A DNA stretch of 64,000 nucleotides from Nymphaea colorata. Taxonomy: Eukaryota; Streptophyta; Magnoliopsida; Nymphaeales; Nymphaeaceae. Shown here one piece after another: positions 25,689 through 37,325 of the stretch. Position 1 is the stretch's first letter; each line of letters begins with the position of its first letter. The notes under the pieces were generated by a model. The model did not search any database and had not been told where the DNA came from. It saw nothing but the letters and a program-made list of their open reading frames with translations. The stretch spans positions 19,588,848-19,652,847 of the forward strand of contig NC_045141.1 in the NCBI RefSeq assembly GCF_008831285.2, written 5' to 3'. Position numbers and translations under genes: made by a program.

Positions 25689-28600
25689 ATGAGAGGAGTG
25701 CTGCCGAACAATGGGAACAACAGCGTTGAGACGATCAACGCTGCCGCTCGCGCGATCGTGTCCGCGGAGCGGCGAGTTCAGCAGCCCACGGTTCAGGTGA
25801 ATTCTTCAATCCTTTTTAGGTTTTTCTTCAGAAATGAGAGATTTAGGAGATTTTGTTCTTCTTCCAATTGAATGGGAGTTTGGGTTTGAGGTGTGGAGGG
25901 TGTGTATTGCCTCCGCTGATTTGTTCGATTTTTCTGCTTGTTTTAGTGTTTCCGGATCTGGTTTTGGGCATCTAATTTGGTACTTTTCCTGTGGAGTTGA
26001 GGATATCGATGTGTGATCTTGAGAATTTATTGAAGAATAACTGAATCTGAGTTCTCCGTGCACATTACTTTGTTTGGCCATCTGTTTTCGGTGTTAAGAC
26101 GCCTTTTTTAACTCATTTTGTTAATTGGTTTGTTGGTTGGATATGCTTGCTGTTCAACAAATGGTCATTCCTTGCTTTTGTTTTATTTGATTTCTTTTAG
26201 CCTGTGTCGCCTCTTCGTCTCTAGAAGGGTGGCTAATCATAAAGGATGATCAGGAGTCCTTGAGGCCCTGAGGGTATTGGTAGTAAGCAAGGTTGATCCA
26301 ATGGATATGCTGAAGCCACTTTAATTATGTAGTCCTTTAGTTAAATTATTCCTTCATGCAGTGGCTCCTTATCGTGTCTCCTCGGCTGATTTGTTCAATT
26401 CATCATTGGTTAAGTCACCATGTCTTGTGGCTTCGGAACATTTTTTAGACAGCCTGGCTCTTTTCAGTTGCAACCGAGCACCTGAAAGGCTGAACCTGCT
26501 AACATACGTCTTGCTGTCAATTTGGCTCTCTTTATCTCTTACTCAGTTCCTTTATCTGCTTGATTTTTTCTAAGAGTGGACCAAATCCAGCTATGAATCA
26601 TGCTTTCTAGTTGTCAAGTCTTGCGAAAAAAATATGAAAAAATGCAAATACTAAGGGAGATGGAGAATGTTGTAACAGAATAATACTGCTCAAATTAATG
26701 AACGTGCAACCTATGAAGTTAAAAATGAACAACGGATGGGTGTTCATTGATCCATGTGTGATCTAAGCATGAGCACCATGCACATCTTAGGTGTTTTTTT
26801 TTTAAGAATTCCAAGTTGTTGGAATCTCAAGAAAGGTTAGATAAAAATTTGAAGTTGTTTATCTGTTTGATCACAGTTTCTGGATTTTGTTAAGATGTTA
26901 AGATGGGTGTAGAATGTAGGATGCGATGTGTAATCACAGTTTCACTTTCTCTCTGTTGCATGGCAAATTTTGAATTTACTACCAATTCCATGCTCTCAAG
27001 TTCAAGATGGAATGTGAGTACAATTTGTCCTATGTGGGCATCGAAAAATGGGGATTTAAGAAAAGCAAATAAGCCTGAGTCCGATAGCCGGTAGGAATGA
27101 ATGGGAGGCCCCAGTAAGTGTTTGTCTCCTTTAACTTGAAAAAGAATTGGCTCTAGTCTTTTAAAACATTTATAAGGAAGCGCTATGATGCAGTTTGATT
27201 GATATTTATTACTGAGCTTCTCATAACAGTGACCTTGTAGTGTAAGAGTTCCTGATTTGTTTGTGGTCTGTTTCAACTCTTTTATGTTAGCTATGTCTGC
27301 TAGTTCATTAGTCCAATTTCCATAGAATATCTTCTGGCCTGAGGCCGGTTTCATAGAGAAGTCAATAATCAACAATCAGCAATTTTATTTTCCTGACATG
27401 GTATTCTTGTTGTGCTCTAATCTGACAGAAGAGGAGATGGGTTGGTTGTTTGAGCGTGTACTGGTGTTTTGGATCCCATAGGCATGGCAGTCGCATTGGT
27501 CATGCAGTGATCCTTCCAGATGCATCATCTGAAAATAGTGCCTCTACTGGTAATGCCGTTCCTGCTGGTGATGGTCAGGGCCATGTCCCAATGCCACCAC
27601 TTCCTTTTATTGCTCCTCCATCTTCGCCTGCATCATTCCTTCAATCTGAACCTCCAACTGCTGCACAGTCACCTGGTGGTCTTCTTTCCCTTTGTTCACT
27701 TTCCTCCAACGTTTACTCTCCAGTTGGGCACTCCATTTTTGCAATTGGCCCCTATGCACATGAGACACAGTTAGTTTCTCCCCCAGTTTTCTCTACCTTC
27801 ACCACCGAGCCTTCCACAGCTCCCTTTACACCACCTCCAGAATCTGTCCATGTGACCACCCCCTCATCACCAGAGGTGCCCTTTGCTAAGCTAGTGTCTT
27901 CTGCATTGGATGCTAAGCGCAAAAATGACAAGGCTTCAACCTTTCCTTTATCTTTTGCACCTCTTCAATATTCCGAGTTTCAGGCTTACCAGCTGTATCC
28001 AGGGAGCCCAATCGGGCATCTCATATCCCCTAGCTCTGCAATTTCTGGTTCTGGTACATCTTCTCCATTTCCCGACATTGAGTTTTCTTCCAACTCCTTT
28101 CCTGTCTCTGCTTCAGCTGTCCTGTCTCAGGTCTATGACCCGCCAAAGTTGTGCAGTGCTAACGCACATACCAACACAGAGAAGTCTGCTGGGCGGGAGC
28201 ATCCAAATTCCAGCTTCTCTGAGCTCCGTGCACATATATTGCTCAATGCCAAGGCGAATGATTGCAGTCAAGATGGTGCTGTGTTTGTGAAAAGAATACC
28301 CCAACTGGTCGCCACTGGCGATGTGGCAGGTGGCTTTGTAGATGAGCAACTGGTTGACCATAGGGTTTCCTTTGCATTGTGCACACCGGAAGTGAGCTGC
28401 AAGGCGGCAGATCGTGGAGATGGGGAAGGATGTATGCCTGAATCCCCAGTGCTTATGGCTGTAAGCAGGAGGCTTTCCAGTGAATCCAATGCCTCAAAGT
28501 TGGATTTGTGGTTGGAGAAGCCAAGAGGAAGATTGGAGGATCATTGTTCTGCTGCTGAAAATTCAGGCACGGTGTCCGCTGGTGTTGTTACCAGTGACAG

Positions 28601-28811
28601 GGCTGCGGATGATGCATCAGATGGTTCGCCACATCTGGTTGAATCTGTGGATCTGTCGGTTTCTAAGGAGTTCAAGTTTGACAATGCAGATGGAGCGATA
28701 GGGCCGGCCACGATCACCAGCTCCGAGTGGTGGGCGAATGAGAAACTGGGTGCAAAGGCAGGATCCAAAAACTGGGCATTCTTCCCCATGATGCAGCCGG
28801 GCTTCAGCTAA
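25689..28811 (+). CDS. hydroxyproline-rich glycoprotein-family protein (At5g52430-like)
   Basis: The family is plant-specific, often annotated hydroxyproline-rich glycoprotein, without an established biochemical role. Exons are 25689-25796 and 27429-28811 (GT-AG, phase 0), giving 496 aa. Family hallmarks are visible in order: N-terminal NSVETINAAARAIVSAE, then KRRW followed by a Cys/Trp-rich stretch (SVYWCFGSHRHGSRIGHAV), FIAPPSSPASFL at about 85-100, AIGPYAHETQLVSPPVFS, FTTEPSTAPFTPPPES, SPEVPFAKL, YPGSPIGHLISP, and the C-terminal SSEWWANEKLG ending FFPMMQPGFS. There is no signal peptide, so the protein is probably intracellular despite the family name. The 5' leader is free of ATGs. The 1.6-kb intron separates a small first exon, as in family members. 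Confidence in family membership is high; function is unknown. Confidence 0.9.
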
Positions 28812-29317
28812 TGGATGGAGAAAGAGAGAACAAAGTGCAGCTGGTTTTCTGCTGTTCGACTGGAAATCAGCTCCCACTTTTTGGCCCTGACATGTTGTTC
28901 AAGTGAACAGTTGAAAGATGTGAAAGATTCCACCAAGACTCCGAAAACAGGATTCTGGCCATGGAAGGAAAACACGGCTCGCGGGACTCTTGGTGGAGGA
29001 AGCTGCTTATTAGACGACGACCGGCAAACTGAATCAGGAAATAAGCTGCTTTGTTGTATAAACTGGCAACTATTTCTCTCTTCTACAAGACAGAAATACT
29101 GATAAAAAGCTGGCTAAAATGAGTAGATATGGGGATTAGGTTGAGGGCTGTTACCTCTGAGCATACAGGAAGAGTAAAACAGGGGATCTTTGGGGGTTTT
29201 ATTTTTGTTTGGTAACATGTTTAGGGTTTCAGTACATGCTCTTTCTTTTCTCTGATAGCTATTTGTGTATACCTGAACACGGTGGGAGGATTGATCATGT
29301 TTACTTGTCTTGTTTTC

Positions 29318-29338
29318 AAAAAAAAAAAAAAAAAAAAA
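29318..29338 (+). repeat. poly-A tract (21 A)
   Basis: An uninterrupted A run lies about 500 bp after the stop codon of the hydroxyproline-rich protein gene, at the far edge of its likely 3' untranslated region. It is probably a simple repeat. It is not evidence of a retrocopy, because the gene upstream keeps its intron. Confidence 0.85.
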
Positions 29339-31558
29339 TCATAGTATGAGAACTGAGCTTCGTCGTTCTGCTTTTGCGTTGGGGAATGAATTCTTTTCCC
29401 AATACGTTGAATGGGAGAATTGAGGGAGCCGTAATGGTGGGCACAGCGGGCGGGCCAACCGTCTCTAGGTTGTTGGGGGACTTACCTCTATCAATCCCCA
29501 GTTTTTGGCAGATCTCCTGCCTATAGTCTGAACTGATATATTATTCTTTGCTTCTGAAAGGGTGTTGCTTTGGGAATATTCTTTGAGAGCGGCACGTGTG
29601 TCTGAACCAGGTCTTGTGTGCGGGACGGGGTGTCCGGGACAAGATGGTGGTAGGAGTACCAGGCCTGCTGCTAGGTGGTCCACCGTCATATGACAAACCT
29701 TGTTCCGGACGGCATTCGAATGCTTGAGTACAACTTGGAACAACTCGTGAGTCATTCATGCCGGCCCATTCTGTTGGCACGCAATCGCATGGTACACCCT
29801 TTCTGATATGGGTAATGGGCGTCTTATTTGACTGTAACAAAATGGACAGATGAGGATCCGATGTCGACAAATCTTGCTAAGACTTGCAAATTGCAATGTC
29901 CTGGACAGGGACATAAATGGCATGGGACAAAAATCTCGCCAAAGCAACTGTCGCTGGAACAGAATTCTCTGCTTCTTTAACTTATGGCATGTGTTCGTTT
30001 CGCGACAAAATCTTCTCGTGCTCTCTGTCCCTTCAAGTTCCTGTACTAAAGTCTACATATTCAATCTTTAGGATCCGGGAAAACAAGATCTGCATGATAT
30101 TAACAGAGTATGCAAAATATGTGTTCATTTCGTAGACAAAAAGAAGGATTCTTAAGAATCGATCCTCTCTTCCTAATTAGGAAGAATTGTAATAGAAGAT
30201 TGTTGTTTGATTCGGCTTTTCACAGATCAAATTACCCGATGGCTCAGGTGTGAGGGGTCATAGTGAGGATGGTGTGGGTTGTCTTGGGGTTGAGGCTTTA
30301 TGCTAAGCATGAAAAGGCAGGCTGTTTGGTTGCAGAAATACTTTGTGAATATTTCATAAAACTATTCATAAAATGAATTTGATTTATGGAGCACTAAAAT
30401 AAATGTTCCATTAATATGAATCTCCATGTTAGATTCAATGGAACGAGTTCACAAAGCATTATGACAAACGACCCCCAAGTGTACCAAATTAGACATCCAC
30501 CCATGCCTGTCCTTAAACCTTCGTTCGAATAAATCATCGGATTCCACTCTGATGTTCCCTTCGTTTCATTTTCCAAGTTCAATAGAAAATCGTGGACTAT
30601 CGTCGGGTTGGGGAATGAACCATCGAGTTCAGCTACAGGTGGAAGTGCAGTTCAAGCTGATGACGTCTTCAATGTTTGCGCTCGAGGAATTTCAAGTTCG
30701 GGAAAATTCGTTTCGAGTCTCATGAAACGGTCAGATGCAAACGGGATAAATTGGAAGGGACGACTGCAGCATGTTAAGATGGGTACCTTTTCACTGCAAT
30801 GCTGGACAAGCTAGAAAATGAAACGTATTACTACCTGGTGAAGTTGACAGAGAGAGATTCTGGACACTGATTTACGTTCAGAATCTTCAGATTCGGATGG
30901 ACTACACAAACTGTAACTGCATTGTTTGATTTGCTCATCCGTTTTTGTTCTTCTGCGAACTCAGACGAATTTTCAAGCAAAGCCTAATTAGATCAGCAGA
31001 TGATCCCATGGATGTGGAGTACGTTCCTGATCCTGCTCTTACATGCTCGAGAAGATGCATTTACGCTGCAATCATCCACTGATCTTCCTTGGTTTCAAAC
31101 CACCCACCGTCCTTATTCTAGATGACATGCAAGTTCTGGAGAAAGTTTTGGTTAATGCGTTCTGCTTCGCTTGCCTGAAAATGTTTTGTTCCTTCAAATT
31201 TGAACCGTTCACAAGACTGACCTTGTCACTCCGCGACCAACTTTCTTAAATGCAAGAAACACATTTCACTTGCCACCAATCCCACATGGTTCTTAAAATG
31301 CGCAAGAACATGAAGTTCAAGGAGCCTTCACTCGAGTCATACTTACAATAGCTTAAATGATTAAATGCATACATGTTTAAAGTTGCTTGCCACAAACATT
31401 GGGAAGCAAGCACATACAAGCACATTAAGAAAAGAAGGAAACCAAATAAGGCAATGAAAGCGGGAGCAACACTATCCTAATGCCATAGTGAAAGGAAGAA
31501 CAATGAACCCCAAATACTTTTCTCTCTGTCATCAGCTTGCTACCAACAATTAAAAGCC
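29339..31558. other. intergenic DNA between convergent genes
   Basis: No gene could be supported. Minus-strand open frames at 29465-29870 overlap one another and have no recognisable domain. A MITE candidate at 30320-30476 is listed separately. The 31400-31558 end should include the 3' untranslated region of the minus-strand BAHD gene. Confidence 0.4.
30320..30476. mobile_element. hAT-like MITE candidate, 157 bp
   Basis: The left end GGCTGTTTGGTTGCAGAAAT and following CTTTGTGAA are matched in inverted form by TTCACAAAGCATTATGACAA and then ACGACCCC at the right end. This gives terminal inverted repeats of about 28 bp with mismatches and gaps. The interior is AT-rich and non-coding. I did not find a convincing target duplication, so the superfamily is only suggested by the G/T-rich termini. 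Confidence 0.5.
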
Positions 31559-34500
31559 TCAAACAGCACAACCCGTAAGGAACTGTTCATCAGCCTCCAA
31601 CTTCTTCATCGTCTCAGCCTCCAGGGTGATCTCTGCATCCACACTCCTCCCCCCTTCCTTCCCTGCATACAAGTACATCATGCCATCAAACTTGTTGTTG
31701 GACCCGCTCCTGACGGAATCCGGCGAGCCCCAGCCGAAGTCCACCTCGTAGACCTTGAACCTCGGCGAGCTGCCGACGGCCACACAGTTGATCCCGGCAT
31801 CCTTGTAGTTGTAGAGCTTTGGCGCCTTCTCCCACTCCGTCGACTTTGCGTCAATGGCTGCCGCATTATGGGAATTGATCAGCTGGTGGAGCAGGCCAGC
31901 GCCATACTCGGCCGGCTGGGCTAGCAGCATGCCGCTGGCAGTAACCGTGTAGATGCCTTGAATTAGATTTCCGAAGTAGTTGTCTGACATTGGTGGCTCC
32001 AACCTCTTCCTGCAAAATTGAACAGATTTAAGTTGCATGTGTAAATTGAACACATTAATCAATGAAAGCCGACTGCAGGAACTTGGATCTATCTGAATTG
32101 AATGATGAACTCAGAATAGACTCCAGACAGGATGAAGGCTCTTAGTTTATTTTAAAAATTGATGAAATGAATTATAATTTGCAGAAGAACTATATCCTAA
32201 CATGAAATTTCTCCAAACAAGAAATCTTTGTTAACCACAAGATGATCATTGTTTTCAAACATGACTTTGAAGGAATATGGTCCTTTTAGCTTCTTTACAT
32301 ACATAGGTTTCACTAAAATTGATTCATGAGTTACTGAAACTAAAGTTGGTAGGCAAGCTAGCTTCTTGCGTGACAAAGTGAAAGCAATTAACGTGTTTCA
32401 GATACATGCATCTTAGCTTCTCAACCATGAACCTGAATTTCAATCCATTTTTTTCCCAAGAAAACAGCACAAGCAACACGATGAGTACCATTTAAAGTGA
32501 CAGAAAAATGGCAAAGTAAAAATATTACAGCAGCACTAAATTAACTTAATTTTCTCATGGCTATGCTATGTCTGAAATTTACCATGGTAACTTCAATTCG
32601 TTAGTTTGCTGATCCAATCATGAGGCAGGGAACTTATTAAATCTAACTAAATGGACCTTAACCTTCTGGACATCTGATCAAAACCTGCTGCATCTTTGAA
32701 ATCCCTACCTGCAGTCAACGAAGAGGGTGAACACTGTGTATGATTCCGGTGGCAGCTCACGGGCACGGATCACAGAACGCCAGACGTGCACGCCGAGTGC
32801 CTGGAAGGATGAGAATGGCTTCTGGTCCGGTTCAAGGTGCGCATTGACCTGAGCCTTGATCTTGTCAAGCACCTCCTCAGAGAAATGGAAGATCTTCTCT
32901 CTCATGGGCTTGGAGGGTGGCTTGACCTCACCATTCTGGTGGGCAGGCCCATCGCCATTGGCAATATGGGCAGTGAGTGGGGGAAGGTCGAGCTTCAAGC
33001 GTGTGTTGCGGGCCTTGGTGCGGTCGTGGAAGGGGAGGAGGGAGATGGTGGTCAAGCCCCGGGCTAGCTCCGCCCACGAGCTCATGAAGTGCCATGTTGA
33101 GTTCCCGTCCAGTATGACATGGTTGAATGAGCACCCCAGCGCCATCCCATCCTTCAGCTTGGTTACCTACACACAGACAAACGAAAGTGAGCTAACAAAG
33201 TTTGGAGATAGCGAAGCCAATCCAATGCTTAAGATCTGATAGGCTTTTTCAAGGAACTAGACAAAAGATTATCAAGCAGAGAGGTTCTATAATAAGAGGT
33301 CCATACATCTCAGATCCAAATAGCTTAAAAGACAGAAGAAAGCTCCCTTGCATCTCTGACACGAGGGATTAAAACTGATCTTAGAAGCTCCGGCGTCAAG
33401 AATCGAAATCATTGAGGTTGAGGATGGTTCTGAGATCTGGATTCAGCATGGGAGCTGATTGGGATCCTAAGCAAACCCATTTCTCTGCAGTTAAAGCCTG
33501 GAGCTGGATCCGGCTGAAATATATCACCACCGCCACCACGCTGGTGGCAATCAATTGCACCCAGCTCACCTTTAGATGACGGCAATCAATGGCAGCCATT
33601 AAAAGCGGGCCCAATTCTGCGACAATGGTTGCCGTGGACGGTGGCTATTCATGACCAAAAAAACACCGGCAAGTTACAAAGAGGCGGCGGCAGCACACCA
33701 CTCACCTGAGGTGAACAGACGACGACTGTATGAAGTGGTCTGTTGTGTTTAAATTAGCCATATAGAGTGTCCACACCACCCATGCCAATGTTTTATAACG
33801 CATCCAATCAATCAATTGTAATAATATCATAGATCAATGACCCTCGATTAAATTTTTTTAACTATGCCACTGCCCAGAAGCCGGAGCCTCCTTTTAATTC
33901 CTTTTGTCGGAATTTAGAGCATGTTTCGTGATTTGGGTGGCTGCGGCACTCGCTATCATTCTATAAGAATCAAAATCGCTATCGTTCCATAAGAATCGAA
34001 CTGTGTAGGTTGCTCCACCAACTATGCTATACACATGGCTTGCTTGTATTCCAAAACTATATAAATAAATGACAAGTGCATGTGCAGGCTCCCTAATCTT
34101 TCACTCCCAGGTGAAGAGACCTTGAACATATGGGCTTGGGTTCTGGATCAAAATTTTCAACCAAGTCCAGATCCAATTTAGCTTCATATCAGCTCTCGCA
34201 GACCCGACTTCCGGTCGGCTAGGATGGAAATTCTTTTACTTGTTTTAAATTTATTAATTGCTAAATAATTTGAAGTGGGCATTTTAGGTATTTTAAATTG
34301 TTGGAACTAATTTTTGTTCCTTTTTCCGTTGTCGTCAGGCAATAAATGAAGTGACAGAGGGTTTGGTGAACGGTGATAAGCAGATAACAATTAATAAGGC
34401 ATTTTTTTTGCATTATGGGCATTAGACCACATTCGCCAAGAAAAATGACTGAACTGCCCTCGGAGGTCTGCCGTTGAACCACCTTTTTGGGCAAAAAAAA

Positions 34501-35326
34501 AACATTTCAATTTTTTTTCAGCAAGAAAAAACCAAAAAAAAAGAAATACTCGGCAAACCTACATTATTTTATATGAATAATTCAGAGTACGAAATCACAT
34601 TCAACCGCAAAAAGAAGAAAACAATTTGCGATTGTGGATTTTACGTCGCTGCATGAGTTGAAAAACTTTCAGAGTTCGCAATTTCAGTTTCTTCATGGTA
34701 GTTTTCCGGTTTAAATGAAAAAGGCTGGACCGCCAATGATATTTTTGCGTTCCGGAACACAATGAACGCGTGTCGCGAAGGCAGACAGAGCAGAATTCAT
34801 TACTGCGGTGTCTCTACGTACCGCAAATGACGGGAACACCCTCACTGTAAGAAGGGAGGACATTCGGGGGTAGAGGAATGGCGGGACTTGCCTGAACAGC
34901 GAGCAGCGGGAGTTCGCGCCCCTCGTGGTTCTGAACTCCGGCGTACGGCACGATGTCCTGGAGCAGCGGCGAGGCGTCGGAGGCGGCGAGTTCGGAGAGG
35001 TGGACGTCCTCGGCGGCGGAGACGACGAACTCGGCCCCCCGGTCGTTGCAGTCCACCTGGAGGACGCCCTCCTCGTCCTGGACGAGCTTGCCGGCCAGCG
35101 GGTAGAAGTAGCCGAGGACCTCCGCGAGGCTCTTCTCCAGGGACTCCACCGCCTTCTCGAACTCTCCTTCCTCGGCGCCCACCTTGTAGAGGAGCACCTT
35201 CTGGTTGTAGTAGAAGGTGACGTAAGGGAGGTCGAAGGTGAGCAGCGGGCACGTCTCCTTCGCGGCCTTAACCGCCGGAACAACCATGCTCTTCCTCCGT
35301 CTCGTGATCGCCGGACAAGGAGCCAT
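31559..35326 (-). CDS. DCR: BAHD acyltransferase, DCR-type
   Basis: BAHD enzymes transfer acyl groups from acyl-CoA to hydroxyl or amine acceptors in the cytosol. The DCR clade is needed for cutin polyester deposition in Arabidopsis. Exons on the minus strand are 35326-34892, 33166-32709 and 32009-31559, totalling 1,344 nt (447 aa). Catalytic HxxxD is H161-VIL-D165 in FNHVILDG, and the structural motif DFGWG is at 388-392. FDLPYVTFYYNQK at about 31-43, VTKLKDG, TWHFMSSWAE, NCVAVGSSPRFKVYEVDF and SVRSGSNNKFDGMMYLY all match the DCR clade. The protein ends soon after, without the long Gly/Asn tail of Arabidopsis DCR. Intron 1 has the donor CAG|GCAAGT and acceptor TAG, so it is a GC-AG intron. 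Exon 1 is strongly GC-rich, unlike exons 2-3 and the flanks, producing long meaningless open frames on both strands. A second in-frame Met lies at 35287. Substrate is inferred from the clade. Confidence 0.9.
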
Positions 35327-35435
35327 GGCTGCTTCTGCCTTCGTCGTTTGAAGAGGGCAGCAGAGGAATCTTGGGTAGCACGGGAAGAGAGGGATGGAGG
35401 AGTCGGAACGAAGAACGTAATGGTGGCGGTGCTGT

Positions 35436-35443
35436 ACTTATAG
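35436..35443 (-). promoter_or_regulatory. TATA-box candidate of the DCR-like gene
   Basis: On the minus strand CTATAAGT lies about 110 nt upstream of the start codon, leaving a leader of roughly 80 nt. This spacing is normal for a plant TATA promoter. Confidence 0.5.
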
Positions 35444-36600
35444 AGGGCCTCAGACGTTGGTTGGGAGCATTTAATTCGTTCATCCCTCCATCGGTGATGG
35501 CGTTTGGCCTTTATTATTTTCAATTCTTCCAGCCTTCTTCTTCCAGATTTGCCGCAGGACCTCCACCTTTTTCTTCAATTGCTATATTCTTTCTACTCAT
35601 TAACCATTGGTTGATAACTATCGAATTACAAATATTACTTGAAACCGCGAACGCCGCCATTGATAGGTTGCCTCTTCACAGGGGGACAGTACCACCACTT
35701 CGCCTGCTTGTCGTCACAATTATTGACTTTGAATTCTTTCCCGTTGATGTCTGTTTTATCACTTCAAAAAGAGATCTGTAATGGCATTTCATTTCACCTT
35801 GGCAGATGGCTGTGACGGAGTTTTAGCATGCTGCCTTGCGTTTCTCCATTATCTATATGTAATTCTAGCCTCGTGTAAACAGTTTTTTGTGAGCCTGGTT
35901 TTTTTAACTTTGCAACTCCTTATTTCTTATCGAGCATTGGGCAGTAGAGATACTTTATGAGTGTTTATGTTTTTGAATATTCATTAAACACTAAAATTAT
36001 TGTTTCATAAACCTTTTTTAATTTTTGGAGCAGAATGTCCTTACTGTCAAACTACTTTTTAACGCATATAACCTACTTTTGGTGTTTCAGGTACCACTCT
36101 TATCGCACTTCAACTTGCACGTCTACCATGTTGTTGAATAAGAATTGACATTTCAAAGATTCAACAAGGAAACTTGTCACCCTCCAACACCTACCCAATC
36201 CCGTTGCGCAAATATAGTTGAAAATGGTGTTTACAGCTTTAACTTAACAAGGAGTTGCATTGATAGAACAAAAGCAAAACATTATGATTTTATCAAGAAT
36301 AGCGATTCAATGCCGACTGGTGTTATGGTATGAAACTGTAAAATAAATACTGGAGTATCTTTTGTTAGTTTGGAGCATTAATTCACATTTGATCTATATA
36401 GCCCTTCTGTCACAACAACGTGGGCTCATAAATTATATGGCGACAAGGGAAAATTGCCGTGCTTAGATGTTTTTGTTTAGAGTTTAGATGACAATAGATT
36501 CACATGTTATTGCCGGACAGTAGACCTCCAATAGACCTATCAAGGGCTCGAGCAAACTATACGTGATACATGCATACATACATAAGATGATTCTTAAAAT
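35444..36600. other. AT-rich intergenic DNA
   Basis: Upstream flank of the DCR-like gene. I see no coding region, RNA gene or clear repeat here beyond short AT-rich runs. Confidence 0.4.
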
Positions 36601-36602
36601 AT

Positions 36603-37195
36603 GATATCTGGCCATATACAGGTTTAGCTTTACCTGTTTCTGTTGATCCAAACTGTTCTTTGTCATGAATCCAACCACATGAATGAGGTCGAAATATTAA
36701 AGTATATACAATTAGAAATATGAAAAAGTATGTCAATCAAATTCTATTGAATGATCAGTTTAATTAATGGTCTTACATTTGTAGGCTTATATTAGACATC
36801 TGGATTCCCTATCTTTTCATTAACTTGAAGCGGCCACTTTGATGAATTTAATTATACAAATGATAAGATCCAAAAAAATTGTGAAAAAACTGATGTGGGT
36901 ATCGCTATCTTACATTAACTTGAAGCCATTTTGATGGATTTAATTACACAAATGATAAGATTAAAAAAAAATTGTAAAAGTCAGAGGTGTGTATTGGATT
37001 TTATAAGCCTACAAATGTAAAACCAGTAATTAAACCGTTCAATAGAATTTGATTGACACACTATTCCTTTTTTCTAATTTTATTTTCGAAATACACTTCC
37101 AGCTCATTCATAATGATTGGATTCATGACAAAGAACAGTGTGGATCAAGAGAAAATGCTAAAGCTAAATGAAGTCAATTCTAGCAACCATATATA
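36603..37195. mobile_element. foldback element with about 170-bp inverted arms and internal tandem repeat
   Basis: The left arm (about 36603-36793) and right arm (about 37008-37195) are inverted copies. Blocks such as ACTGTTCTTTGTCATGAATC and GTCAATCAAATTCTATTGAA on the left reappear as reverse complements on the right, as does TTACATTTGTAGGCTTATA. The loop contains two similar about 95-bp units (each with ATTAACTTGAAGC, TTTGATG(G/A)ATTTAATTA and CAAATGATAAGAT). No coding capacity. The long arms with a repeated centre fit a foldback or Mutator-like non-autonomous element. I did not find an exact target duplication. Confidence 0.65.
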
Positions 37196-37199
37196 GCTA

Positions 37200-37244
37200 C
37201 TAATTTTTAAATTTAAATTAAACATTTGCAACTGTCTGAATTTA

Positions 37245-37290
<46 letters not shown>

Positions 37291-37325
37291 GATGTCTAAA
37301 TTAAATTTAAAAATTCATAGTTAAA
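37200..37325. repeat. AT-rich hairpin with (AT)n loop
   Basis: AATTTTTAAATTTAAATTAA on the left pairs with an inverted copy about 100 bp on (TTAAATTTAAAAATT), around a loop of about 18 AT units at 37249-37283. It lies directly beside the foldback element and may be a separate small MITE or an extruding microsatellite. Confidence 0.6.

Noticed and set aside
26890-27375. 161-codon minus-strand open frame inside the intron of the hydroxyproline-rich protein gene
   Set aside because: It shows no domain or splice pattern and lies antisense in an intron. It is long for chance but there is nothing to support it as a gene.
29318-29338. poly-A tract after a gene, as a sign of a retrocopy
   Set aside because: The upstream gene retains its intron and no flanking duplication was seen.
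29465-29870. overlapping minus-strand frames of 96 and 109 codons
   Set aside because: No recognisable domains, different frames over the same DNA, and no splice or promoter context.
34925-35443. 172-codon plus-strand and several other long overlapping frames opposite the DCR first exon
   Set aside because: They are produced by the GC-rich codons of the real minus-strand exon, which has clear BAHD homology; no independent domain is visible.
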